Positions 29,764-40,995 of a DNA stretch of 64,000 nucleotides are shown piece by piece (positions within the stretch are counted from its first letter, which is position 1; every line of letters begins with the position of its first letter). Source of the stretch: Porphyridium purpureum. Lineage: Eukaryota > Rhodophyta > Bangiophyceae > Porphyridiales > Porphyridiaceae. The notes beneath the pieces are model-generated. The model ran no database searches, was not told the origin of the DNA, and was given only the letters and a program-made list of their open reading frames with translations. The stretch covers positions 434,001 through 498,000 of the forward strand of contig VRMN01000011.1 in the NCBI GenBank assembly GCA_008690995.1, read 5' to 3'. Made by a program: the position numbers and the translations under genes.

Positions 29764-31227
29764 ATGGTAGAGCGGAGCGAGGAAGCGAGTGGAAGAGAAG
29801 AGGCAACAAGGACTGATCCGGATGATGTCGAGGAGGACACAGGTACTGGGTCGGTCGCGTCAGAAGCACGCGCTACAGTACTGCGACGTCATACGGTCGT
29901 CGAGCGTGTTGTCGTGCCGGTGGCTGACAGTGTGGGGGGTGAGGAGGAGGGACGAAAGGAGGAACCAGAGGTGGACGCCAATATGACGTCTAGGTTTGCC
30001 GCGAAAGGAGGTGTATATAACAACGTGGCCGTTAACGGTAGCTCGCGGATAGAGGAAGAAAAGCGCGAATCTATCGCGACGACGAAATATCGAGGCTTTT
30101 TAGAGCAAGCGCGCTTCCTGCCGTACGTTGTCGCCGTGCTAGGCTCGCTGCTTGTATACGGTCTTTTGCAGGAGCGTGTGATGACACAGCCCTACAAGCG
30201 CGAATCATCAGATGGAATCGTTGACCCGAACGCCGAGCCGGTCATGGATTATTTCTCAAACTCGTTGTTCCTCGTCTTTCAGAACCGCTTATTTGCCCTC
30301 GTTATCGCCGTGCTGTTGGCTGTGCTGGTTGACCGCGACTCATTGCGCGCGAACCCAAGTGACGAATACAATCTTGTGGGTAGCAGTGCGCCAGTCGATC
30401 GCGACAGCCCGCGCCCATACAGCGCGCGCCTGCCGCGCGTCCGCGCGTTCAAGTACTTTTTGGTGTCGGCATCGAATATTGTCGCAACGAATTGCCAATA
30501 CGAAGCGCTCAAGTACGTCTCGTTCCCGACGCAAACACTGTTCAAATGCGGCAAGATGATCCCAGTGATGCTATTGAGTACATATCTGTCACGCAAGTCG
30601 TATCGGATGTTAGATTACTGTGTGGCCCTGATTGTTGGGCTCGGTTGCTTCTCCTTTGCGATGACGGGCAATATTGCGTCGAAAAAGTCGGTCGCCTTGC
30701 ACGCCGCCACAGCAAGCAGCACATGGTTTGGAATCATTCTCATGCTTGTGTATTTATTAGCGGACAGCTTGACTTCGACTATGCAGGAGCATCTGTTTCA
30801 GGACGAGGGTGAGACACTCAATCGACAGATGATGCATGTGAATTTGAGCTCCAGCATACTTACTGTAGTGTTGATGCTTTTGCGGGGCTCGTTTTTCAGC
30901 TCCATCAATTTTTTTGCGACCCATCCCTCGGCGATTTGGGAGACCAGCTTCTTGAGCCTCGCGGCAGTTGCGTCACAGTATGCTATCACTGGGTGCGTGT
31001 TTGCGTTTGGGTCGCTGACGTATGTGACGATCATGACCGTGAGACAAATTGTGTCGGTGCTGCTCTCGAATTTGGTATTCGGCCATCAGCTCGGGATGAC
31101 GCAGTGGGTCTGTATTGTCTCTGTATTTGGGGCTTTGCTTCTTCGAAGCTGTTTTGGGAAAGGCTCGACGGTCAAGAAAGTGGCGGATCCACCCGATCAC
31201 GCCCGCGGTCCGGACGCACGCGTGTGA
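29764..31227 (+). CDS. Nucleotide-sulphate/sugar transporter, SLC35B2 (PAPST1)-like
   Basis: 487 residues from the ATG at 29764. The family exchanges PAPS (or UDP-sugars) across the Golgi membrane. An N-terminal cytosolic acidic tail of about 100 residues precedes about ten hydrophobic segments. Diagnostic blocks are YGLLQERVMTQPY and the NCQYEALKYVSFPTQTLFKCGKMIPVML region, which closely follows the PAPS transporter pattern (CQYEALKFVSFPTQ, then KVIPVML), then YAITGCVFAFGSLTYVTIMTVRQ. PAPS specificity is the best reading. If right, it would supply the sulphate donor for Golgi sulphation of extracellular polysaccharides. The C-terminus is short and charged. Confidence 0.85.
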   Translation: MVERSEEASGREEATRTDPDDVEEDTGTGSVASEARATVLRRHTVVERVVVPVADSVGGEEEGRKEEPEVDANMTSRFAAKGGVYNNVAVNGSSRIEEEKRESIATTKYRGFLEQARFLPYVVAVLGSLLVYGLLQERVMTQPYKRESSDGIVDPNAEPVMDYFSNSLFLVFQNRLFALVIAVLLAVLVDRDSLRANPSDEYNLVGSSAPVDRDSPRPYSARLPRVRAFKYFLVSASNIVATNCQYEALKYVSFPTQTLFKCGKMIPVMLLSTYLSRKSYRMLDYCVALIVGLGCFSFAMTGNIASKKSVALHAATASSTWFGIILMLVYLLADSLTSTMQEHLFQDEGETLNRQMMHVNLSSSILTVVLMLLRGSFFSSINFFATHPSAIWETSFLSLAAVASQYAITGCVFAFGSLTYVTIMTVRQIVSVLLSNLVFGHQLGMTQWVCIVSVFGALLLRSCFGKGSTVKKVADPPDHARGPDARV

Positions 31228-31925
31228 CCATATTACAAGGAAGTCGACGTGAAGGAAGTTCCAATGAATCTTTCGACGCAGCGTAGAGTCGCAGATCGGC
31301 TGTTTCATGTCTCGCAGGGCTTTGTGGTTGAACAAGGCCGCCAAATTCGACCCGCGACGTGGGTGATGGGGAAATTCATTTCGACGAAACTGACAAAGTC
31401 TGTCCAAGCGTTTTTGAAAGCACATGCGGCAATGGGTCAGAATCAGACGATAGCACAGATTCTGCACGTGTGTCGGCCTTCAGCGATTCCGGGTGGGATC
31501 AAGTGGTCGGAGGCAGCCGGCTAGCCGACAGAAAGGCGAGAGCGTGGCCGACACGAAATAGGATTCCGCACTCATATTATCACAGGGACATGTGCTGTAT
31601 CCGACGCCCACGGTCACAACTCACATTCGATGATTCGGCTGAATGTCTGAGGTGTGTTCGACATTGCCCCGCCTTCGCGTCTGTCTGTCTGTCTCTCTTT
31701 CTTTGCTTCGTGTACGAATTCTCCGCTGTCTGTCGGCGTTTCGAATGGATCACACGTCCAGGTGTATCAAAGACGTATCTCGAAATCATTCGCAGTATCA
31801 TCAGCAGCAGCAGCAGCAGAACATATGCCCACGACCTCCATTGGCGACGTCCAACATCTGCTTCTTCCGTCCTTCTCCGGCAACGCACACGCTCATGTCG
31901 ATCTCGTCTGGAAACCGTCCCACCC
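31228..31925. other. Intergenic upstream of the LOV gene (distal part)
   Basis: About 700 bp, no supported gene. A very long minus-strand open frame covers this stretch and continues antisense through the LOV gene; it has no domain and is rejected. Confidence 0.45.
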
Positions 31926-31970
31926 AACTGTACACTACCAAACTCACGTGCGACTTTATAGTGTACAGTT
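31926..31970. promoter_or_regulatory. 10-bp perfect inverted repeat of the CTGTAC element
   Basis: AACTGTACAC at 31926-31935 and GTGTACAGTT at 31961-31970 are exact reverse complements with a 25-bp spacer. They lie about 650 bp before the LOV ATG and about 480 bp before its TATA box. Confidence 0.5.
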
Positions 31971-32442
31971 AAAAAGGTCGGGAAAATCTCGCGTGGATTT
32001 TGAGCGAGCGGGCGCGCGTGGTAAGCAGGAAGCCTAGTCAGCGCATGGAATAGTGTGAGTACTTTGGAAAGGAGTGACGCGTGCATTGATTTGCATTCTG
32101 GATAGCACGCGTGTGCATCGGATTCGGGCGACCACATCACATGTTGAATGACACTCATGCGCCGCGCGCAGGAGCTGCACAGAGACAGAACACGTCGGCG
32201 CTGCGTGTAACCTGCCGACGAGGATCGATGCGAATCGGATGGAACGTGCACACGACACGAAGAGTCCAAACAGCTAGGAGCACAGCGGATATCGCGGAGC
32301 GCAGTGTCGGTCATGGTGCTGCATAGCACGGAGCCATGTCCTGCTATAACTTCGGTTTTTTCCGCACACGCGGATGGATGACTAGAATTCGAGGCCAAGC
32401 GGCAGACCGACACACGCGCGCCTCCGCCGCAGTGCAAAGGGG

Positions 32443-32449
32443 TATATAT
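32443..32449 (+). promoter_or_regulatory. TATA box of the LOV gene
   Basis: TATATAT in a GC-rich surrounding, 165 bp before the ATG at 32615. It places transcription start near 32475, downstream of the earlier in-frame ATG at 32336, and so decides the start codon. Confidence 0.6.
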
Positions 32450-32614
32450 GTGTGCGCGGAACGCGGAGAGGTCGGTGCGAGGAGGAGGGAGAAGTGCAGA
32501 GGCAGAAGGAAAAGCAGGAAGGTGGGATCCCAGCAAACAGAGCTTGAGCTTGCACTCGGATTTGATCCGCAGGAAAGACACAGAGGCCGATTTGTCTACA
32601 GGTATCTCATCATC

Positions 32615-33190
32615 ATGGGGAAAGGACAGAAGGCTGAGGTCGCGAACGCGAACATGGTCGTGGTACCAACAGGCAGCAAGTACCAAATTAAGAGCCTTGA
32701 GAAGGAGGCGGCTTGGAAGCCGATCAAGAAGATCCGCGACGCGGATCTCGAGCTCTTGTACGCAATGGAGAAGGAGGGCGCGATGTTCTGCGTGACAGAC
32801 CCAGACCTGCCCGATCACCCGATCGTGTATGCGAGCCCAAAGTTTCTCTCCTACACCGGCTACACGGAGAAGGATATCGTGGGGACAAACTGCCGTTTCT
32901 TGCAGGGTGAAGAGACTGAGGGCGAAGACGTGGCTGATATCCGAAATGCGCTCAAGACCACAGAGGACACGTCGGTGTTCCTGTACAACTACAAGAAGGA
33001 CGGTACCGGTTTCTACAACCAATTTTTCATGACGCCTCTGCGCAAGAAGAGCATGTTTGGCGGCGCAGGCAAGCCGGCGTACTTCTTGGGTGTCCAGACC
33101 GAGTGCGATACAAAAGAAGACAAGAACAGCGTGAACAATGCGTGCAAGCTTTTGCGCGACAGGCAATACAAGCTTGCCGAGTTTGCGTGA
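32615..33190 (+). CDS. Short LOV-domain (flavin blue-light receptor) protein
   Basis: 191 residues from the ATG at 32615, chosen because the TATA box lies at 32443 and no other ATG follows it. The protein is essentially one LOV/PAS domain: DADLELLYAMEKEGAMFCVTD, IVYASPKFLSYTGY, then the flavin motif GTNCRFLQG with the photo-adduct Cys93. NYKKDGTGFYNQFFMTPLRKK and YFLGVQTE follow, the latter with the conserved flavin-contacting Gln. A 45-residue charged N-cap precedes it, and a helical tail (CKLLRDRQYKLAEFA) follows like a short J-alpha/A-prime extension. No kinase, F-box, bZIP or other effector is fused. Signalling would therefore need a partner protein or dimerisation (inference). Confidence 0.9.
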   Translation: MGKGQKAEVANANMVVVPTGSKYQIKSLEKEAAWKPIKKIRDADLELLYAMEKEGAMFCVTDPDLPDHPIVYASPKFLSYTGYTEKDIVGTNCRFLQGEETEGEDVADIRNALKTTEDTSVFLYNYKKDGTGFYNQFFMTPLRKKSMFGGAGKPAYFLGVQTECDTKEDKNSVNNACKLLRDRQYKLAEFA

Positions 33191-33424
33191 TTACGGGACA
33201 CATACTCTGGCTCCTTGCGACTTCCGGAGCGAGGAGCCCTCTGATTGAACACCTGACTGAGATTTCTTAGGGGCTTTGTTGAACAGCATGCACCGAACCA
33301 CGCTGTGCAGATTTCCACACACATTGGATATACTAAAAGTCATTTCTCTCCACGACACCCAAACGTGTTCCAGGGGATAGCAACGCTTCTGAAAGTGTGT
33401 GAGATTCAGGACGCGACTCACAAA

Positions 33425-36400
33425 ATGAGTGACAGTAACAGCTTAAACGCCGCAGCTGCGCGCCCAGCCGTGGCGAAAGGCGCAGCCCTCACTCTGTTCA
33501 CCAAGCACTACGGCTTCTGTACCCAAGCGAGCGAGCTGCCGAGCGAAGTCGACCGGAATTTTCTCGTCACAGGCGGCGCTGGTGCGGACGATACGTACGT
33601 TTTCAAGTTCTTCAACCAGGCGTCGCCATTGAGCGAGATTCAAACACAGCTGCGCGTGCTTAAGGTTGCGCATGATGCGGAGAAGAATCATGGACAGCGC
33701 CTTTCATTTCGCGTTCCTCGCGTTGTCTTGCCCAAGCTGTCAGGTGCTGGTGACAATGTAGACGAGCAGTTGCCAATTTTCGATGCGCCGCTCTTGATGC
33801 ACGATGTGGATGGACAAAAGGTGTGGGCGGTTGTGCTCCAGTACATTCCGGGCATCGTGCAGTCAAAGTGTGGCGTGCTGCCAGACACGTGGTACCGGCG
33901 TCTGGGTGCAGTCTTGGGTGTAGTGGATTGCGAGGCCCTCGAACGGCAGAAAGAGATTGATGGCGGTGCTTTTGGGCGTCAACCGGAGCGGCACCGTCAA
34001 AACTTTTCTTGGGATCTTCTGACAGCGAATCACATCATTGAGGCGCGCAAAGCCGCGCTCGAGGACGAAGCCGATCGCGCCATGGTGAGCAGTTGCGCTG
34101 CCAAAGTGGATTTTCGATTGTTCCGTTCTCTACGCCACGGGTGGATCCATAATGACGCGAATGACAACAATATTGTGATATGCAACGCAGAGAAATTGTG
34201 CGGTCTCGGAAATTCAGAACAAGCGACGATTGCTCTTATTGATTTTCGTGACGCTGCGTACGCTCCCATTGTAGCCGAGCTTGCGATTGCGGGCGCGTAT
34301 GCGATTCTGGACGCCCCAGGCCTTTCAGCACGGGTCGCGCGACTTGTGCAGCTGGTCATGGGTTACTGTAGTGAGCTTGCTCTTACTGAGGAAGAACTTG
34401 AACTTCTGTTTGACCTTGTCCTACTTCGTCTGTCGCAAAGTCTCTGTAATGGAGCGTTCCGGGCATCGATTGACCCAGCGAATGCATCCTATCTGACGTG
34501 CGACACGAGGCGCGTGCGAGAGGCGTTGCGTGAGCTTACGCATTGTGACCACCGGTTCGTGACGTTGCATTTACGAAATGCAGCAGGATTGTCCAAACCC
34601 TGGCAGCTTTGCGTTCAACGTGCGTCTTTTGATGCGCTCCCAAGCAACTTGTTCGCTTCGCCACTGGACTTTGACCAGTTTCGCGCGGGTGGCTACAAAG
34701 TGATGGATTTCTGTCGATTCTCTCGTTCAGGTGTATATGCGGCTGAACATCATGTCGCTGACCCTCGTGTGCTCGAAATCGGGCGTTACAATGAGGTGCG
34801 ATCCATCTACAAGCAGCATGACATGTTTGCCTCTGGTGCAGGCGACGAAGAGCGCAACATCCACCTTGGGATAGATCTTGGGGCCCAAAGCGGGACCGAG
34901 GTGTTCTGTATTGCACGCGGACGGATACACAGCGCGGTCGATAACACTGGCAAGGGGAATTATGGCCCGACGCTCATCGTCGAGCATGACTTTGAAAACT
35001 CGAATTCCAGGACTCACTGGTATTCGTTGTACGGACACTTGTCAAGGAGCAGCCTGCGTGGAAAAGCCCCCGGTGATTGTTTGGATCGTGGGGCCTTGGT
35101 GGGTTGGATTGGTGATTCGACTGAAAATGGCGGTTGGCCATCTCACGTGCACCTCCAGATCACTTTGGACCTTCTCGACAAGTTTCAAACGGGTGGTGAC
35201 TTTCCCGGTGTGTGCTCAGCTCGAGATCGCACAGTGTTTTTGAGTATCTGCCCGGACCCGACCGTGCTTTTGCGAGACTATTTGAGCAACGCATTTGGTC
35301 CTGAAATCCTCCCCGCCATCGCCACTGAACAGCCTATTGCTGTGCAAATGTTACAGAATCGGCATGCATGTATTGGTGCCAATTTGTCTGTGTCCTACCA
35401 GACTCCGATTGCGATGCTAACAGCGTATGAGACGTACATGGTGGACATCGACGGCCGCCATTTTCTCGATATGGTGAATAATCCTATGCATGTGGGACAC
35501 AATAACGAGCGGGTGAACCGAGCGATTTTCAGTCAGTTCGAGCGCCTCAACACAAATACTCGTTACCTATACGAGAATCTCGGCTCCTACGCAAACGCGT
35601 TGTTGGCCTGCCTGCCGTCTTCTGATTGTGTGACAATGAGCACCGCATCGTCACGGCCGCACTTTGCCGTGTGTTATTTCGTGAATTCGGGCTCTGAGGC
35701 AAACGATTTGGCGCTTCGCATAGCACGATGCGAAGCCGCCAAACATGGGCGCAAGGGCACGCTCGTTCTATCAGGTGGCTACCATGGACACACAACGGCC
35801 TTGATCGATGTCAGTCCGTACAAGTTTGCCGGCAAAGGAGGTTCTGGTTGCCCTCCCAATGTGGCAGTTGCCCCCGTCCCGGATTCGTACCGTGGCATGT
35901 TTCGCGGCCCCCATTGTGCGCAGGCATACGTCCAGGAGCTGGAAAAGGCAGCTGACCGCTTGGGATCACAGTTTGGTGTCTTTCTTTTTGAAGCCATCTC
36001 TGGCTGCGGCGGCCAAATTGTGCCACCGAAAAACTATGTGCGCAACGCCATCCGAGCAGCGCATGCACGAGGTGCCATTTGTATTGCTGATGAAGTTCAA
36101 CACGGCGTTGGTCGCACAGGCCACTTCTGCGCCTTTGAATCTGTTCAGCTCGAGGATGATGAGTCGGATGGTATAGAGCTACCGGATATTGTGACGTTTG
36201 GCAAACCGATTGGCAATGGCTTTCCGCTCGGGGTGGTGGTGACGACGCAGGCTCTAGCCGACTCATTCGCATCAAACGGCATGGAATTTTTCGCGACGTT
36301 TGGTGGGAATCCAGTAGCATGTGCAGCAGGTCTTGCGGTGCTCGGCGAATTGAAGGAGAAAAATCTCATGGCTCACGCATCGCAACTGGGCGCCTATCTT

Positions 36401-36718
36401 CTCTCAGGACTGGAGCGCTTGCAGGCAAACCATGCGTGCCTGGGAAACGTAAGGGGAAAAGGTTTGTTTTTGGGTGTTGAAATTGTCCACGCAGTCGCGG
36501 AGCCGGAATCAACGACGCCGAGACCGCATCGAGTACTTGCTCGATACATCGTGAATCGCATGAAAGACCAGTATTCTGTGCTGCTAAGCACAGATGGGCC
36601 GGAAGAAAATGTCATCAAAATCAAGCCGCCCATGACCGTAAGTATGCGCGACGCAGGCTATTTCCTCGCAAGTCTGGATCGGGTTTTGGGCGAAGGACCA
36701 GTTGCTCTGGCTGGGTAG
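33425..36718 (+). CDS. Three-domain fusion: APH-type kinase, M23-like peptidase fold, class III aminotransferase
   Basis: 1097 residues from the ATG at 33425, all in one frame. Residues about 30-380 form an aminoglycoside/hydroxylysine-kinase fold with the catalytic loop HNDANDNN (Asp244) and the metal-binding IDFRDA. Residues about 440-600 are an M23/LytM fold whose metal ligands look intact: H480 in HLGIDL (with Asp484) and H574/H576 in HVHLQI. Residues about 660-1090 are a PLP aminotransferase related to ethanolamine-phosphate and phosphohydroxylysine phospho-lyases, with Lys927 in [11 protein letters not shown]. Similar fusions are known in bacteria. The kinase might phosphorylate an amino alcohol that the PLP domain then eliminates. 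The actual substrate, and whether the M23 domain cuts anything, are unknown. Bacterial origin is possible. Confidence 0.9.
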   Translation: MSDSNSLNAAAARPAVAKGAALTLFTKHYGFCTQASELPSEVDRNFLVTGGAGADDTYVFKFFNQASPLSEIQTQLRVLKVAHDAEKNHGQRLSFRVPRVVLPKLSGAGDNVDEQLPIFDAPLLMHDVDGQKVWAVVLQYIPGIVQSKCGVLPDTWYRRLGAVLGVVDCEALERQKEIDGGAFGRQPERHRQNFSWDLLTANHIIEARKAALEDEADRAMVSSCAAKVDFRLFRSLRHGWIHNDANDNNIVICNAEKLCGLGNSEQATIALIDFRDAAYAPIVAELAIAGAYAILDAPGLSARVARLVQLVMGYCSELALTEEELELLFDLVLLRLSQSLCNGAFRASIDPANASYLTCDTRRVREALRELTHCDHRFVTLHLRNAAGLSKPWQLCVQRASFDALPSNLFASPLDFDQFRAGGYKVMDFCRFSRSGVYAAEHHVADPRVLEIGRYNEVRSIYKQHDMFASGAGDEERNIHLGIDLGAQSGTEVFCIARGRIHSAVDNTGKGNYGPTLIVEHDFENSNSRTHWYSLYGHLSRSSLRGKAPGDCLDRGALVGWIGDSTENGGWPSHVHLQITLDLLDKFQTGGDFPGVCSARDRTVFLSICPDPTVLLRDYLSNAFGPEILPAIATEQPIAVQMLQNRHACIGANLSVSYQTPIAMLTAYETYMVDIDGRHFLDMVNNPMHVGHNNERVNRAIFSQFERLNTNTRYLYENLGSYANALLACLPSSDCVTMSTASSRPHFAVCYFVNSGSEANDLALRIARCEAAKHGRKGTLVLSGGYHGHTTALIDVSPYKFAGKGGSGCPPNVAVAPVPDSYRGMFRGPHCAQAYVQELEKAADRLGSQFGVFLFEAISGCGGQIVPPKNYVRNAIRAAHARGAICIADEVQHGVGRTGHFCAFESVQLEDDESDGIELPDIVTFGKPIGNGFPLGVVVTTQALADSFASNGMEFFATFGGNPVACAAGLAVLGELKEKNLMAHASQLGAYLLSGLERLQANHACLGNVRGKGLFLGVEIVHAVAEPESTTPRPHRVLARYIVNRMKDQYSVLLSTDGPEENVIKIKPPMTVSMRDAGYFLASLDRVLGEGPVALAG

Positions 36719-39700
36719 GAGTGCGGGAACTTGTTTTATCGCCTGTCTGTTTAATGTGCAAGGTCGAAATTGCGTAAGCGAAACTGAGATGCGAGGACCT
36801 ACGAACGTATCTTCAAAGGGGCGTGGTCATTTAGCTGCGCGCGCCGACGAGCAGCTGAAGCAGAGCGCCAGTCCCTCTTTCGAGGACGGCCCTGTCGAGT
36901 CTGAGCGCTTTGCCTCCCGTCAAGATTGTCAACAGTCAAGCTGGTGCGAAATGTATTGGTCTCACAGCCTTTGACAGTGTCTGACTGTTTTTCATTCTCG
37001 CTGATTCTTTGATACGCAGCGCCCAGTAGGATCTCAGTTTTGAAATAGTCTTCTGCAATGGTTACCAAAGCTCTGGATGCGCATGCTAGATGGACTGCCG
37101 GGCCTAATATCACTCTTGTCTCGTCCATTTCAGCAGAATGTAGCAGTGTGTTCTCAAGGTGTTTGTGAGGGGATGTCTTGGCTTACCGCGCCGTAACTTC
37201 ATCACCTCGACCCTTTGGTGGCTGTTTTATAGTGCCTATCAAATTCATGAAAAGCCCAGAAGGCGTTGGAAGGGCATTGAAAGGGTAGTCAAAGGGTCAT
37301 CGAGTTGCGAAACTCGGAAAGAGACTCGCGTCACTCAAGACACGCCCGAGGCATGGCTCCGTCGCCTCCCTTCCGTCCTGCCTAATCCCTTGCATCCGCA
37401 GCCTTCGATGCGCCAAACTCCATTGCTCCTCTGTCCTTCTCAGCACATACGCACAGTCCTTGCGATCCGTGGCCTGTCCCCGCATCCGCCGCCAGGAACA
37501 GACACCACCACGAGGATGGGCTTTGTCCTCATTCTGGCCTTTGCGTGACGTGGTCCCACACGCCGCATCAGCAGATCTTTCGTCTCCGCGGGGGTGCACG
37601 ACCGCTGAACTGTAACTACCGCACGCTGCTGACTCGGCGCACCACACGCCAGCTTGATCCTGCAAGAAGTGAGCGAGAGGGACCGCCTTCGTGCTCGCGG
37701 GTGAGCAGGCAAACTCTGGAGGATTTTGTCAATCGCGTCCTGTGTAAGTGTGGGGTGTAAACCTGGGTGAAGGGATATTGAAGCTTGGACCATCGACAGA
37801 GGAAGAAGGCCAACGATGAACGGCAGTAGCCATTGCGCCCCTTTCCTCGCATCAGTGCAAGCAAGCAACCGAGCACGACAAGAACATGTGTGTCTATGTG
37901 TCAGTAAGTGCAAGAGCAGGAAGGATGACGGGAATAGACATGGACGTCGACGTTTGATGTGCTGCTCGTGTCAGTAGAGAGCGGGCACGAGGAATAGAGA
38001 CACCCAACCACAACAGGAAGATGTGGTATAGTCTTGGCTTGGTTCCCAGACGCGCATTCGGAGAGCCATGAAAGCAGCGCCAAGTTCTTGTGTGGTCCCG
38101 ATGAAGGTTCCCGATAGGCCGTTTGGATTATTGTGCGCATGTCGCCACAATAATCGGCGCCCGACCGGACACGCCTTATCGATATTAGTGCGCGGATGAA
38201 TGTGTTTGTTTGCCCTCGTATAGTTCCAGTGAGTGCATGACATGTTTTTCCCGAGCTTGCACCACTCACACAAGGAAATTCCTTACGCACTTGTTAAGCC
38301 AGCTCGGCACATCTGCTCCTTTGGGCACAAAATTCGCAAAACTGAGTTACACATGCGTCCGTGTCCCGCGCGCGAGCAGATCCTGAATCAGTCGGCGCCT
38401 GAGTCGGCGAGCAACCGGGAAGGCTAAAAGAATTAAGGCATTGGGAAGATGCCAGGTCTGAAAAGCGATATCCACATGCATGTGCGCATCACGATCGATG
38501 CATGATCGTGCAGCTGCTCGTCAAAGGAGAGCCGCGTCTCACAAATCTTGCACGCGGAGACGGCCGCGCCTTTTTCACGCGGTAGCTGCTCTCTTCATGT
38601 CGTCAAACGCAATGACCTCCGCAAGCTCGGAGAAATCGTTGCTTAAGAAAGAGTCGAGCTGAGTTATTGCACACAGGCGTCGTCGCCGCGTGATATGGAA
38701 AGGATGCTGAGCTGGGCTCTTTTCAAAAGCCTGGCCGACCACCTCAGCCCTTCAGTCCGGCGTGCGGGCATTCGTTGCAGCTTCCACAGCAGTTTACCTG
38801 CTCACTGAGAACAGACGTACTTTTACGAACCTCCTCTGCGCCCTTCACGTGTCTGCTCATAGCCTGCCCCCGTGCAAACCCTTGCCTTTTCCTCACGGAT
38901 ATGCCAAGACGTTCCTTGGACGATGAAGCATACATAACATCAAGGTGCGCGCTGACGTCACATGACTGTGAGTGCGCTTAAATTCCGGAAACCAGGTGCT
39001 GCATTTCTCATATGCTCTGCAAGCATGAACAAGACTGCCGCGTTTGCTTGTTCCACTACAAATCGTTGCATTCCCATGTGGACAAACAGAATCCAACCTG
39101 CTGTTTTCAGGTAAGCACTAGCTTTCAGTTCTCTAAAGGCCGAGGGCTCATCCTCGACCCCGCCATACATTTCCCCGTGCGGAGTCCGATCCCAACGTAA
39201 GGCCCCAGTGCGAACTGTGCACCTTTATCCGGCGCTTGCCTTGGCTCAAAATCTGACAGGCACCGGCACATCAAATGACCGCGCTACGTCAATGCCTGCA
39301 TTAATCCGCGAATTGATACTGACAGGGCTCCACCGGGATGCTCCCTTGATGCTTCTATCAAGCATGAGCAGGCAGCAGGGTGCGACGGGTGCAAAATGCG
39401 TAGACGCGACGCCCTATCATGGGTCCCACAACACTCAGTGTGCGTGGAATTTGCTCGTGGAGATCCATTTCTGAGGCGTGCCACCTGGGTTGCACTAGGA
39501 GCGGATGTCCTCGAGCCCTGGATGCATTCCCTACAAAAGGGTGAGAGTGGCGTGTTCCGCCCTTAATGACATTCCCGTCGACCCCTGTCGTCCGCAGAAA
39601 GCTGGGATGTCTGCTGCGTCGGCGCAGCCAACACAGTTCTGCGCACTGAGAAGGAAGGAAATGGAGATGCAGAGAGAGCGAGAGAGTAGATCAAGAGAAA

Positions 39701-40142
39701 GGCGGCACTCTGGTATCTTTTGACGCCGCGAAGGACGTGCCATCACTTAGGATGCGCCCTCGCACAAGCGCCATGCCTTGGACTTCTATGGCATAGATAG
39801 CCGCGCTCTGTCTCATGCAGACTGACATCATCCTCTCATTCGAAAAGAAACGCACGAACGAAAGCCAAACAAGATCGCATTTTCAAGACATCACGACTCG
39901 AAGCCGTAGACACGCATCTTCATGATACAGCGCTGCGAGGGCTGTTATCGAGACTCTCAAGCAGTTGCTCCCATTCGACGTCTCTTGACTCTCGAGAACA
40001 CGTAAATTCATGTGCCGAAGCCCCTCTCTGTCATATTCCACAGGAGTCTCATCCCACCCGTGCTTGGTTTCTGCGGCAGCTCGGGATGCACCGCGCCAAG
40101 CGCGTTCATCGCGCACATCAAACTTTGGTGACCGACGGTACC
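36719..40142. other. Long gap without a recognised gene
   Basis: About 3.4 kb in an otherwise densely packed window. All ORFs here are below 175 codons and show no domain. Minus-strand frames at 37440-37913 (157 codons) and 39883-40395 (170 codons) are the longest, but the latter crosses the CTGTAC cluster. I found no tRNA-like cloverleaf, rRNA, repeat array or transposon. It could hold a noncoding RNA or a split gene. Confidence 0.4.
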
Positions 40143-40198
40143 CACTGTACACACTGTACACCCCCTTATTTCTGAGCTGGATTTGGGGAGGTACACTG
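40143..40198. promoter_or_regulatory. CACTGTAC tandem pair and GTACACTG upstream of the EF-hand gene
   Basis: CACTGTAC at 40143-40150 and again at 40152-40159 (9-bp spacing), plus GTACACTG at 40191-40198. The cluster is about 300-350 bp before the ATG at 40495. Confidence 0.55.
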
Positions 40199-40494
40199 CC
40201 ATTGAACTTGGAGCCAACGGGTAAATTGAATGCGCGCGCTGATCGGTGGGGGCACCGAAAAATCGGCAGGAGCGTGGCAGACGGATAAAGTGACACCTTA
40301 CCTCTCGTGGAAAGGTGGAGTTGGTTGTGCGCACGGATGCGCCGGGAGAGAACGCGAGTGGATAAGCGCGCTCGCATTGAGTGCGAAACATCCAAGTAGA
40401 ACTCGTATCGGTAGTCCGTGTGATCTTAGTCTTACCGGCAAGATTAGGGGGAAGGCAGTAAGGCTTGAAGGCTTGTTTCGAGCGAAGGGGCAGC

Positions 40495-40995
40495 ATGGCG
40501 CCGAAAAATCAGCAGGGCGGCGCGCACAAGAAGCCGGCCCAGCAGAAGAAGCCGGGACATGGAGGCGCAGCGAATAAGAAGAAACCAGGCCCGGGCGCGA
40601 AGAAGAAGAAGCCGGGGATCCGCGCGGCGCCAAAGGGCTCACCGCCGCATGGCCCGGAGGAAATTCTCGCCGATACGATCTTTGATCAGTTCGATAAGGT
40701 GAAGCACGACGGCAAGTTGGACAAGGCCGAAGTCAAGCTTGCCCTCGAATCGTTCTCTGCGCAATGCGGCGTGAAAACAATCCCGCCGTTTGCGGTCGGT
40801 ATGGCGATTCGGCTCGCGGACAAAAATGGAGATGGCACGCTCAACAAGCAAGAGTTTCGGGCCTTGGTCAAAAAGCTCAGTAAGTACGCGTCTTTTCCGG
40901 ATGAGGCCGCCGCGAAAAATGCACGCGCTCATCCCTCGGATGACGAGTCGGATGACGCATCGTCTTCGGAAGAGGAAAGCGAGGGTCGCGAATAG
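40495..40995 (+). CDS. EF-hand calcium-binding protein with Lys/Pro-rich N-terminus
   Basis: 166 residues from the ATG at 40495. The first 50 residues are a Lys/Pro/Gly-rich basic tail (PGAKKKKPG and similar). This is followed by an EF-hand pair. The first loop is degenerate (KVKHDGKLDKAE, lacking the acids at positions 1 and 3). The second is canonical (DKNGDGTLNKQE, residues about 109-120). The C-terminus is acidic and Ser-rich (DDESDDASSSEEESEGRE), which could be a casein-kinase-2 substrate or a low-affinity ion-binding tail. A calcium sensor that binds nucleic acid or membranes through its basic tail is a guess. Confidence 0.85.
   Translation: MAPKNQQGGAHKKPAQQKKPGHGGAANKKKPGPGAKKKKPGIRAAPKGSPPHGPEEILADTIFDQFDKVKHDGKLDKAEVKLALESFSAQCGVKTIPPFAVGMAIRLADKNGDGTLNKQEFRALVKKLSKYASFPDEAAAKNARAHPSDDESDDASSSEEESEGRE

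Noticed and set aside
32336-32614. In-frame upstream ATG adding 93 residues to the LOV protein
   Set aside because: A TATA box at 32443 lies inside this extension, and the added residues are basic and unlike any LOV N-cap, so the start at 32615 is preferred.
31580-33166. 528-codon open frame on the minus strand, antisense to the LOV gene
   Set aside because: It overlaps a gene with clear domain evidence on the other strand and has no recognisable domain. Its openness follows from the codon pattern of the sense gene and pyrimidine-rich flanks.
37440-37913. 157-codon minus-strand frame in the long gap
   Set aside because: No domain or conserved-looking segment; overlapping frames on both strands look equally open.
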